DNA of 64,000 nucleotides from Cerrena zonata (Eukaryota > Basidiomycota > Agaricomycetes > Polyporales > Cerrenaceae). The notes below the pieces were generated by a model that was not told the DNA's origin, did no database searches, and saw only the letters and a list, made by a program, of their open reading frames with translations. Shown piece after piece: positions 48,601-59,200 of this stretch. Position numbers and translations under genes: made by a program. The stretch is from contig JASBNA010000060.1 of the NCBI GenBank assembly GCA_038087015.1, positions 186,001-250,000 on the forward strand, in the 5' to 3' direction. How positions within the stretch are numbered: the stretch's first letter is position 1; each line of letters starts with the position of its first letter.

Positions 48601-51600
48601 TTCCATAAGCTCTACTCGAGAAGCTGTATCTTCTTCTTTAGTATTGTTGTCGTTACTTTCAACGTGCGATTCAGTATTTTCAAGAAAGATTTTGGAGTCT
48701 TCTACTGGCAATTCAAATTTATCAGTAGGTATTCTAATAGCATCGGGTGAAGCTTCAAATACTTCAGCAGCTTTACTGTCCTCAGTGCCTTTAGGGCTTT
48801 CAGTCACACCATGATTTTCAATTGATTCGGATTTTTCAACTATTTTTGGGGAACCAATATTCTCAAATTCACCCTTGGGGACTTCATTTGATGTTTCAGC
48901 TTCAGATTTTTGAGCGCCAAATCCCATTTTTTCTTCTTCTGCCTCAGCTTCGATTGAGTCATTATCAATTGCATCTTCATAATTAGTTGTATCAACCGAA
49001 TTGCTTTCAGTGGCTTCTTCAACTAATTTCTCACTAAGTTCAGAAAAATCTTGCTGTTTAGATTGTCTTTCCATTTCAGGTTCAGAAGCTTCAGAAATGC
49101 TTAAATCATTAGAAGCATCGGATCCTTTTATTTTCTGTGTGATTCGATATTTCTGTAGCTCCTTCATTTACCTGATTCATATCCGCTTAATGTTTCATCT
49201 GGCGTGAACTTATTATCGTCTGTGTGAGTTTGAATTCCACTTTGTTTTGTCAAGTTCAAAACTGTTCTCGGGAGGATTCTCTTCGTCTTCCGTCACGCTC
49301 TCTATATTATCTTCAGCATCAACATAGCTTGGGCTATTGTCTATAGAATGGTTGGATTTTTTTTCTATTTCATCAGGGTTGTCCAAAATTTCTTCTTTAT
49401 GGGGGCTTTTATCAGTTTCGAATTGATCATTTTCATTCATAGACTCTGATGCAGCCATCTCGACATCCTCATTCCCGTTATCTGAAACACTTTGCTGTTC
49501 AATATAAGGCTTATTTGTATCATCAATGGTTTCTAACTTTTCTTCTTCATGCTCAACGAGCATATTATTATCACCAAGAATGTTTGCTGCATCTTCATAC
49601 AGAGTATTTTGAAAATTTGATAAATTTTGAAATGATTCGTACACTGTCTCATCAGCGCCTTTTGAGTGAGTGGTATCATAAGCTGAATGTTCTTCATTCA
49701 GTTGGCTTTGAACGAAATGGTCAACTTCTCTGGTTATATTATCAAATATTTCGTCCTCATCATCGGGGGGTTGTTGTGGGGTACTTGATGCAAAACCTGG
49801 GGCCACTTCCATTTCGTCTTCTTCATAAGTTTGGTCTTCGAGATCAATTTGAACAGAGTCTTGATCATCCGTTTCAATTCTTGCTTGATCTGCCTCTTCG
49901 GTTGCATCATCATCTGATTCTAGATCAATTTCAATAGGGGACTCATGGGTTCCGCTATTTGTAACATGATTTTCATCTTCTAATATTTGTTGGAAAGATG
50001 CGTCGGGGATATTAGATTCATAATTTGGTGCATCCTCATAAATACTTGTTTCTTCATTCGAAGAAGTTGGATCATTTTCTTTGACTCTGAGATTGAGATT
50101 CTTGTCAGTTTCACCAACACTAGCGTCGAAATATGTAGTTGTGCTGTCAGCTTCGGGTTCTTCTTTTATATCTTCAATATTATTCGTATCAAAATAGACG
50201 GTTTCATTGAATTGCGATACATTAGGTTCTATGGAGACACTTCTTGAAGATTTAATTTGAGAAATTTCTTCTTCCAAATCCTGAACCGAATGAAGTTTAA
50301 TATTGAATTTTTTCTCTGTTTCCTTTAATTGATCAAGAACACTTTCTGGGTCTTCGTTTTCAACAGTTTTGAAGATAGGGAAAGACCGGCTTGGACTTGG
50401 GGGATCTGAACTTAATGCTGGTTGTGTTTGAGATTCTGGAGCATCTTTATCTGAAAGCTTTTCAGAATCCGCCATGGATCCATCTGTTATATTATCATCG
50501 ACCTCATCTAATTTTAATGAAGTTGGTAACTCATCAGTCAATTCAAAAGATTCGGGGACCGGAGCGGTAATTTCTTCATTATCTGGAGATACTTTATTAT
50601 TTACTACTGGATTAGGGTTATAATCAGTCAATTCATTGTCAGCAGTATAATCACTGTTAACAAAATCTTTTGAGCGGGTATTATCAAGAATAGATTTCTG
50701 TTGAGGTAAATCGTTAGCAGGTTCGTTTGAAGCATTATTGAGAGCAGTTTCAGCTAAACTTAGTAAGTCTTGATTTGCAAAGAAATTATTTTCATCACTA
50801 TATTGGGGTTTTTCGATAGTTTCATTATGGTGATCATTAAAATCGTGATTTTTGTATTCCAAGGATTGGAGTGGTGGACTTTCATTATGGGAATCTACCA
50901 CTAGAACATCGGAGTCTTGGTCAGATTGATTGACAAAGAGGTTTGATTGATTATTTTCGTCGGCGTCTTGATCATTGTATTTAGTCGAGGGAATGTCATT
51001 ATCAGAATCATTAGATTTAATATATTGATCAGACTCTTGATCAGATTCATTGGTATCTGAGATGCTATGGTTTGAAGTTTGAGATTGCACTTCTTGGTCA
51101 TAAGGTGTATAGTCAGATAAGCGAGGTCTTCCATCTTGAATGTGGTATGATACACCCGAGCTAGTTTGTTGAGGTTCTTGGGTGTACCAGTTCGGTATAT
51201 TGAAATGTCCCAGAGCTTCCTCCTGGTCCAGGTATTGATTCAGATACTGATCCATATCGTATTGCTCATTGATTTCATTGGCTTCATTATCTTCATCGTA
51301 ATCTTCCTCTTCTTCTTCTATCTCTTCGACCACTTCATCGTCTTCTTCTTCTTCTTCTTCTTCTTCTTCTTCTTCTTCTTCTTCTTCTTCTTCTTCTTCT
51401 TCTTCTTCTTCATCTTCATCATCTTCCTCATCCACATGTATGTCATTGTAATCATTACCAAAAATATATTTATTTCCAGAGTCTATTAAAGAAGGCTTCT
51501 TTGGTTTTGCTTCAATTGGATGGTCGGGTTCAGAAGATAGGATTTCTATCACATCATCGTCTTCAAGATGATCATAATCTGATTCGGGATGCAGGGAGTT

Positions 51601-52059
51601 TTCTCGAATATCTTCATGGATATCTTCCTGGTCATCTTCCTCGACATCTTCCTGGACATCTTCAGAGTATTCGTGATGCTTATCTTGAGAACTTTCCTGT
51701 AATTGCTCATGAGCAGATAAGATTTTATTTAGTTTTTGAAAAGAATCGTCAATGATTTCTGATTTATACTTATTTTTCAAAATTGTTTGATAATTCTCAT
51801 TTGTCAAAGACTTTAATTCATCATTGTGTGATTTGAGTGTCTCATCAAGCGTTATACCCAACTGATCGATCCAATTAACCAAGTCATCTGGATTGGACCC
51901 ATTAATTGGTGGTGGTCTGAGTTGGGCGGTTAATGCTAGCGATGGCTCAGGCGACTCAAGGTGCGAATCACCCTCATCGACGGGAGTATGTTTGACAACT
52001 GACTTCTCAGAAATCAATTTCTTCGAATTGAATGGCGATGGGAAGTTATTGACTCCCAT
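45680..52059 (-). CDS. Giant acidic AT-hook protein of unknown family (about six frame breaks)
   Basis: One coding path of about 2,120 residues. The N-terminal ~125 residues look folded (DDLVNWIDQLGITLDETLKSHNDELKSL). About 1,800 acidic, disordered residues follow, with a poly-Glu run. Embedded are three related [RQI]PT[NS][IV]VE motifs, a bipartite NLS-like KRKSDVSP..VKKFKK followed by an aromatic MFNPFSWFFS patch, and six EQIDQ repeats. The C-terminus is basic with two AT-hook-type motifs (KKRGRPKK, RGRGRKRD). Frame changes fall near 49240, 49170, 49130, 48545, 46905 and 46110, and each continuation keeps the same acidic style. A nuclear, DNA-binding, perhaps envelope-associated protein is likely; S. 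cerevisiae Esc1 is acidic and large but I see no firm match. I do not recognise the family. Confidence 0.7.
47184..47274 (+). repeat. 15-bp minisatellite coding EQIDQ
   Basis: About six copies of the unit gatttgttcttgatc within the giant acidic gene. It is read as Glu-Gln-Ile-Asp-Gln on the minus strand. Confidence 0.85.
51337..51412 (+). repeat. TTC/CTT microsatellite coding poly-Glu
   Basis: An almost pure trinucleotide run of about 24 units, giving a Glu run in the giant acidic protein. Confidence 0.9.
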
Positions 52060-53157
52060 TTCGTTTGATGACTGGGTTGTAGAAGGATTGAAAGTTTGGC
52101 GTTGTAATTTTTTGTTTTTGTTTGTGAGTAATTTTCAATTCAATGCGATGATGCAGCAACTGCTTACAAACCGGTGAACATAGACGAACGGATTACATTG
52201 ACCACGACAGAGGACAAGAGGGACGATCAAGGGAGCTGCCCAGGTCAAAGTTGGTTAATCTAACCAGATACCCGGGGTGGTACAGCTGGTACCGTGTGGG
52301 CACGGGTGTTTTCTCGATGAGGAACGGGTGTCACATTTATTTTTGTTTTTTTTGATATGTACGGGTTTCCCTTTTGAGAGTCCCCAATTTTTATACGGCT
52401 CGAAGTGCTTAATGATGAAACGATTCCCTTTAGGAATACTTACACCAACAGAAATGAAATGAAATAAAGAAATTTTTTTATAGGATGAGCTCAAATAATA
52501 AAGTATTAATAGAAGTAAATTTCATTACGAACTTTTGTATAACGCGATGAGATGATCAATTACTAGCTTGACTCTAGTGGTAAATCCGCAACAAAATGGC
52601 TGGAGCCATATTCTTCAACGTTCTATTTTCTAAAATTGAATTGTTTGGTCAAGCATTTCTTGTTTTGTCTATTGTTTCAGTTGTTCTCTGACGATTATTT
52701 TGTTGTTGGATTTTGTTTTTCAGCCTTTCCATTTTGTTCACCAGGATCTACATGTTCATCTGACCCTGAGCGTTTGATATGTAGTGGACTTGTCAACTAC
52801 TATATCCAGGCAATTGTTCGGCAGATTCAACTCAAAATGCAGGGAGTTAACAAAGAAGGTTTATGTGAGTTGAGTTATCCCTTAATTGAAATATTGCACT
52901 AAACTTTGTTATTTTTTTTTTTTTTTTCCTCTTTATTATTTGGCTTTTAACAGCCTTTTCGAATTTCTTAAAGAGCTGCAATACTTGAATTTTATCCCAA
53001 TTCAGGGTATGAAATTTCTTTTTAGTCATCCGTTAATTCTTCTCTATTTCACTGGATTACCAGGTATATAAGGTGTAGGAAAAGTCCTAGTGGTTTTTGG
53101 TTTGGTTTTACTTAATTTCATTTTTTTTTTTATTGTGCTTTTCTTGCTCTATCAAAT
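52060..53157. other. Divergent promoter, giant acidic gene / AQY1
   Basis: 1.1 kb with no gene. Three [CA]GGGTG Rap1-type elements lie at 52299-52310, 52322-52332 and 52358-52370, nearer to the acidic gene. A TATA-like stretch (tatataagg) lies at about 53064-53072, some 90 bp before AQY1. Confidence 0.55.
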
Positions 53158-53955
53158 ATGACCATCCAAGCAGCTGAATTTGATCCAGAAGTCCCAGTAG
53201 ACACTTATGAACCAAGGGAAACTCCCAAAGTTGCATCTCCATGGAAAAATACCTTGATTGCAGTTTTGGGGGAATTCTTTGGTACTTTTATCTTATGGAC
53301 TGCTTTTGTAATTGCCCAAATTGCTAACCAGGATCCAACAGTTAAGGAAGTTGGTACCGGTTCTGTTCCACCTCAATTAATTATGATTTCATTTGGTTTT
53401 GGTGTTATGGTTGGGGTATTTATGTTTTTCAGAGTTAGTGGTGGTAACTTGAATCCTTGTGTTACTCTTTCTTTGGTTTTAGCCGGTGCTATTCCTCCAC
53501 TTAGAGGATTATGTATGGCTGTTTCTCAAATGATTGCTGGTATGGCTGCTGCTGGTGCTGCTTCTGCAATGACTCCCGGTCCAATTGCTTTTACTAATGG
53601 TTTATCTAATTGTTCAAGATCAAGAGGGGTCTTTTTAGAAGCTTTTGCTACTTGTATCTTGTGCTTAACTGTTTTATTATTGGCTGTTGAAAAACACCGT
53701 GCTACTTTTATGGCTCCTTTTGTTATTGGTATTGCATTATTCTTGGGCCATTTGATTTGTGTTTTCTACACTGGTGCCGGTTTAAACCCAGCAAGAACTT
53801 TTGGTCCTTGTATTGCTGCTAGATCTTTCCCTGACTATCACTGGATTTATTGGGTTGGTCCAATTTTAGGTTCCGTTATGGCCTTTGCCATTTGGAAATT
53901 ATTCAAGTTTTTAAACTACGAAACTTGTAATCCTGGTCAAGATGCTGACTCTTAG
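53158..53955 (+). CDS. AQY1: Aquaporin, Aqy1-like, with NPC in place of the first NPA
   Basis: A protein of 265 residues with six membrane helices and two half-helices. The second NPA motif is standard ([10 protein letters not shown], including the selectivity-filter Arg), and His in [11 protein letters not shown] on helix 5 fits a water-selective rather than glycerol channel. The first loop reads NLNPCVT, that is NPC where NPA is usual. Further family blocks: [43 protein letters not shown]. The cytosolic N-terminus of ~35 residues is short, as in yeast Aqy1. It probably protects against freezing or osmotic shock. The frame is intact. Whether NPC is usual in related species could not be checked here. 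Confidence 0.93.
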   Translation: MTIQAAEFDPEVPVDTYEPRETPKVASPWKNTLIAVLGEFFGTFILWTAFVIAQIANQDPTVKEVGTGSVPPQLIMISFGFGVMVGVFMFFRVSGGNLNPCVTLSLVLAGAIPPLRGLCMAVSQMIAGMAAAGAASAMTPGPIAFTNGLSNCSRSRGVFLEAFATCILCLTVLLLAVEKHRATFMAPFVIGIALFLGHLICVFYTGAGLNPARTFGPCIAARSFPDYHWIYWVGPILGSVMAFAIWKLFKFLNYETCNPGQDADS

Positions 53956-54301
53956 TTGCATTTCTTTAATTCTTTACATAGTTAATATATCAACCTCGTA
54001 TATATCGTAAACCCGGTCGTAAAACCTTTAGTCGTCAAGTCGATGGTTTCGCTTGGTGTCTTTGTCAATTTTTTTTTTTTTGGCAAATTTACATTTTTCC
54101 TACTTTATACTCAAAGGCGGCGAATCACTTGATGCTAACAAAGACAATTTGTTTGAAGAATCTTCTTGTTAATAGGTTATTTTCATGTAACTCGAAGCCC
54201 TTGTAGGGGTGTATTTTTTTTTCATCTGCCGCACGACCCGAAGATTAGGTATAAGCTACATTAATTTGCTGTTTTATGTTATTATAATAAATGTAATAAG
54301 G
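53956..54301. other. AQY1-RPC82 convergent intergenic region
   Basis: 346 bp between convergent stops, with a T tract near 54071-54081. No element is recognised. Confidence 0.5.
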
Positions 54302-56083
54302 TTAAAACTTAAAGATATTATACAAAGTTTTAATACGATTGAATCTTGCAACGTTATTAATTTCTCTCACTTGCAATTCTTTCAAAGTTTTCAATTCTGA
54401 TTCTAATAATAATTCTTCTTCATGTCCTTTAACATCTTCTCTTTCACATTTTTCTAACAAAATTTTATGATCATTTTTGAAAGATTGTATGTTAGTTAAG
54501 ATTTCACCCATACTAAAGACTAAAGAATGGGTTAAGTAATTATATGCACTGGTTGGTTTATGTCTGAAAAGGTAAAAAGTTTTGGAAGCTGCTCTATCGG
54601 CACTTCTGGGGACTTCTTGAATTTCAATGACATTCATATTAATTAATCGATAGACTTCGTTTCTAACCGTTTTCTCTTTTAATAAAACTGAATTTGATAA
54701 TGTTTTTTCATCAGCCAATTTTAAACTTTTAAGACATTTTAATACTCTTAATGATGATATTCCTAAAGTAGTTTTAATTAATGTATCATAAGTAAAATCC
54801 TTTAATAATTTAACAATGGAAATGTATGGAATATAATAATTACCAGCACTCATTTCAACTAAAAATGGTATGGATGATGATGAACTTAATAATTTTAAAT
54901 GGTGTTGGACTAAACTCAAGGAATGAGGATCGGAATTATCAGTGTTTGATTCAAAATCATTAGTTTGGCTAACTTCAAATTCCTCATTTTCAGTTTTAAT
55001 CTTCTTTGTTGGTACATCATGCTCAAAATCGAACCCTCTTTTCTTACCTGGTTTTAAAAAATTATGGGTTAATATCGAATTTCTTAAATCAATTTCTTCG
55101 GGTAATTTACTGATTAAATCTCGAACATTGAAAGTGATTTTTTTATTATCAATTAATTCATTTTCAATAGAACTAATATATTGTCTTTCTTCTTCTGGAT
55201 CATTAATTAATCCACTGATTTCATTGAATGGATATTTTAAATCAGGTGAATTTTTTTCAACAATTGATAATGCAACTTCATATACTTTAGCTGTTAATAT
55301 CCCAATTCTAGACTTTGCAAATTCACTTAATGCAATAGTTCTTAAATGTTTTTCAAATCTACTTAAATTAAATTTCATTATAATATGAGATCTAATTTTT
55401 TGAATCCCACTCTCAGTAGTGAAAATATCGCCCGGTAAATTACCAGATTCTAATAAATCTTTAAATTTAACTTTGGTCTTCTCTTTTGCCTCATTAACCC
55501 TTTTGATTTCACTAGTGGTGGCACTTCTAGGAGTGTCCTTCAATATCCCCTGATACATCTTCTCCCATAAGTCATCTAGAGGATTTAAATCAAATCCTTG
55601 TAATCTAACTAACCACCCTGCTTGGTAAAGCTTAACAAATATATTTTGTTTATTATATTTCTCTTCTTCATCTCCAACATTACTTAAATAATCCTCTACC
55701 TTAATATGTCCGTTCTCTATAATGTTTTGGATCACTTCGGCAGAATCTTCTCCATAATTGGATTTAATGTGACTGATAATGTCCCCACTATGTAACAAAA
55801 TTAATATTCCTGATTCATCAAAAGTGTAAAAATACTGCTTGGATGATTCATCACGCCAGTATTTGATACAGTTCAATTGGATTAATGAGACTAACGATGT
55901 CTTTACCAACTTTAATGGTATTTTAGATCTAGTACTTAATTCTCTAACATTAAGTCGACCATACGATATCAATGTGGATAGTATCACGGCCGCTATTTCT
56001 CCAAGATGGTTGCGTGCAACACTAGTATATAAGTATGAAAAGGGAGACTGTGTCTTCGAAGCTTCAGAAAGCTCAACACTCAT
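54302..56083 (-). CDS. RPC82: RNA polymerase III subunit C82
   Basis: A protein of 593 residues, uninterrupted. The start LYTSVARNHLGEIAAVILSTLISYGRLNVRELS is the first winged helix of Rpc82 (human RPC3). Further winged helices recur at TSLVSLIQLNCIKYW, near 250 (IRSHIIMKFNLSRFEKHLRTIAL), at KTTLGISSLRVLKCLKSL and LLKEKTVRNEVYRLINMNVIEIQEVPRSADRAASKTFYLF. A leucine-rich coiled coil ends the protein. It is a partner of C31 (RPC31 at 2149-2820) and C34 in the Pol III initiation subcomplex. The start at 56083 is the first ATG, divergent from SKI3. Confidence 0.95.
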   Translation of the reverse strand: MSVELSEASKTQSPFSYLYTSVARNHLGEIAAVILSTLISYGRLNVRELSTRSKIPLKLVKTSLVSLIQLNCIKYWRDESSKQYFYTFDESGILILLHSGDIISHIKSNYGEDSAEVIQNIIENGHIKVEDYLSNVGDEEEKYNKQNIFVKLYQAGWLVRLQGFDLNPLDDLWEKMYQGILKDTPRSATTSEIKRVNEAKEKTKVKFKDLLESGNLPGDIFTTESGIQKIRSHIIMKFNLSRFEKHLRTIALSEFAKSRIGILTAKVYEVALSIVEKNSPDLKYPFNEISGLINDPEEERQYISSIENELIDNKKITFNVRDLISKLPEEIDLRNSILTHNFLKPGKKRGFDFEHDVPTKKIKTENEEFEVSQTNDFESNTDNSDPHSLSLVQHHLKLLSSSSSIPFLVEMSAGNYYIPYISIVKLLKDFTYDTLIKTTLGISSLRVLKCLKSLKLADEKTLSNSVLLKEKTVRNEVYRLINMNVIEIQEVPRSADRAASKTFYLFRHKPTSAYNYLTHSLVFSMGEILTNIQSFKNDHKILLEKCEREDVKGHEEELLLESELKTLKELQVREINNVARFNRIKTLYNIFKF

Positions 56084-56264
56084 CTTATTTGCCTAAAGTC
56101 TATGGTGATGTCTTCATAAACTCATCTTAAATTTTTTTTTTTTTTTTTTCATTCAAATCTTGACAATTTTGTGCTTTACGCTTTTTTTTTTTTTTCCAAC
56201 GAGCTTTTCTTAAGGGCAAATCAGTCATTGCTTTACTCCATCCCATTTGGTTATTCAGCACAGG

Positions 56265-59200
56265 ATGTCTTCGGTGAAGCAATTGCTCAAAGCAGCCAAG
56301 GCAGCGATCGACTCCAACGATCCGGAATCAACCTTGGAATTTGCTAAGGAGATTTTGGCTGAGGAAAAAGATAATTATTTTGCATACCTTTTTCAAGGAA
56401 AAGCATATCAGCTTCTAGATAAACCAGATCAAGCTAAAAGAGCATTTGAACGAGCTCTTGATATACAACCCGATGCCTTAGTCGGATGGAAAGGCTACTA
56501 TCAATTGTTGTTGGCGGGGGAAGATTATAGTTCCATTTTTCAAGCATTAGCGTCTTTGATTGAAGTACAAATTGAACAGGGCCTTTCGTATGCTGGGTCA
56601 TTAAATGACTTGAGAAATTATTTGAATAAACATAAATATAAGTCCAACGATGATTTAATGGAATCTTATTTAAGAAATATCATTCCAGGATCGAGGTTGG
56701 GTGAAATTGTTGGCAACGATTTGGGAAGACCTGAAGATAATTTGAAAAAATTAATTGATTTATTAAAAAATCAAGAAAAGACTCATGTTTCTAGTGTTAT
56801 TTCGAAAGCAAAAATGAAATTGCCCAGATCATTGAACCAACAACATAAAGATCACTTGAATTCACTTAAATGGTCAATTTACGAAAAATCAGATTTAAGC
56901 CATTTGTACGAGAGCTTTCTCAATTGTTGTTCTGATGATCAATTGAGAAGAAAATATGAAGAAGAACTACTCAAATACAAGTATGAATTGATTGAATGTT
57001 CTCCAAATAAGAAGGGCTTGTTCAATGACCTTAAAGTAATGGTCGATGACATGGTTTTGGTGAAGAGTCGTAGTCTTCTTGTATGGTCCCTTTATTATGA
57101 CTGGATGGATGTGAAAAACCTTAGTGATCTAGAATTAGATAATATCATTGAATTCTTGAGTCATAACAAACATTACGGTTTGGGTATGGTTTTTTATGCC
57201 TTTTTGATGAGTGATATCAGTCCATTCAGTAAAGAAGTTGTACAAGAGAAATTATCCCAGATTGATGACAGTGAGCAAAATATTCCTAAGAGAAGAAGAA
57301 GAAGAAGTAAGAAAAATGATCCCGAATTGTCAAAAGAACAAGAAGAAGAAGAAAAATTGCTTGATTCTGATGATGATGATAGTGTTGATCTTTCTCCAGA
57401 AGATGTTTTGGCAATGATGTTGGCAGGTTTCAAAATGTGTAAAGACTCAGTTTTAGCAAACCGTATTGTCATTTCCTTTTTAATTCATTTGAAAGAATAT
57501 TCTGATGCCGCTGAACGAAACCGTGTTGCCATTAAGCTTCTAGCAGACTTACAAAGAAACAAAGAAATCGATTTGGTAAACAGCAGAGAAGATTTACTTT
57601 GCTCTTTAGCAATAATTTATACTTATCATGAAGCCCCAAAGAATTTCCCTAGGGCACTTCAGTTGTATGATCGTATTCTTGAATCAAATTCTAACACTAA
57701 AGCTAAAATTGGTAAAGGGTTGATTTTGATTGAAAAGAGAAACTTTTCTGGTGCTAAAGATTTATTGCAAGAAGTTATTGATGAAGACCCAAAGAATAAT
57801 GAAGCACTTATCGAAGTAGGTTGGTGTCAAGTTAAACTCGGTGATTATAGTAGTGGTAGAGCTAACTTGTTGCAAGCTTTGGAAAAAGTCGAAGGCGTTA
57901 GTTTGAACAGTTGTGAATTAAGAGCTATTATACGCTGGAGAATAGCTCAAACTTATATTTTGGAGAATGATATCGATGGTATTAATGAAGCTTATGGACA
58001 ACTTATTAAATCTTTGAAAGACCTGAAGAACTATGCACCTTCATATACTAGTCTCGGTTTGCTTTATCAAGATCATTATGACGATAAAGCAAGAGCTCAA
58101 AAATGTTTTTACAAAGCTTTTGAGTTAGACCTGGCCGAACTCACATCAGGAAAATATTTAGTAGAAGACCTTACAAAGAAAAATGAATGGGATATCGCTG
58201 AAATATTGTGTCAACGAGTCGTCACTGATGAAAAATCTCGTCGTAAATTATTCAGTCACAACTATGAGGATCCAGATAAATCGTGGCCATTTAGAGTCTT
58301 AGGTTGTTCTGCTTTGAATAAGCAAGGAGACGCCAAAGCTATTGAATGGTTTCAAAGTGCATTAAGAATGAAAGCAATGGATATTGAATGTTGGATTGGA
58401 TTAGGTGAAGCTTATTATAATTGTGGTAGATTTGATGCTGCAGCTCGTGTTTTTCAACATGTTCTTACAATGGACGAAAATCTGTGGATTGCAAAATTCA
58501 TGCTTGGAACCGTCACTTGTGAAACCGGAGAATTCATGGAAGGGCTTGAGTTATTGGAGCAAGCTTTAAGTTTAAGACCCAACGAGGAATGCATTTTGAC
58601 TAGTCTTTATGAAAGTTACTTTGGCTACACAAATCAATTATTAACTACTGGATTCATTGGTCGTGCTAATGACAGTAACCTTAAGACAATTGATTACATT
58701 CACAAAGCAGTGAAAGTCAATAAGAGATCACAAATATTATGGAAAACTTTAGGTGAAAGTTTGAGGTTTTTCATTAGTGTTCAAGAAAAGTTAGAGTCAT
58801 TTCCTTATGAAAAGCTTTCTGAAATTTTTGAAAAGGTTGACCTAAGCACCGAAGAGGCGATAGAACTATTCAAAAATGAGCAATACAATGAGTCTATTAG
58901 TTCATTAATTATCTTAAGTGCCCAAGCTGCGATCAATGTCTTGCCTAATAAATCCAGTAAACATTTAAGATCTATAACAAGCTATAACTTAGGTTTAGCT
59001 TATTTAGAAGGTTATAATGTTTGTGATAATATTGAGTACAGAACAAGTGCTATCACCCATATTAAAAAATCTGTTCAATTAGAGTCAAACAATGTATCAT
59101 TTTGGGTTGCATTAGGTAATTGCTATGTATCATTCAATCCTCAAATTGCACAACATTGTTTTATCAAAGCATCAACTCTTGATAGTAGAGATGGAGGTAT

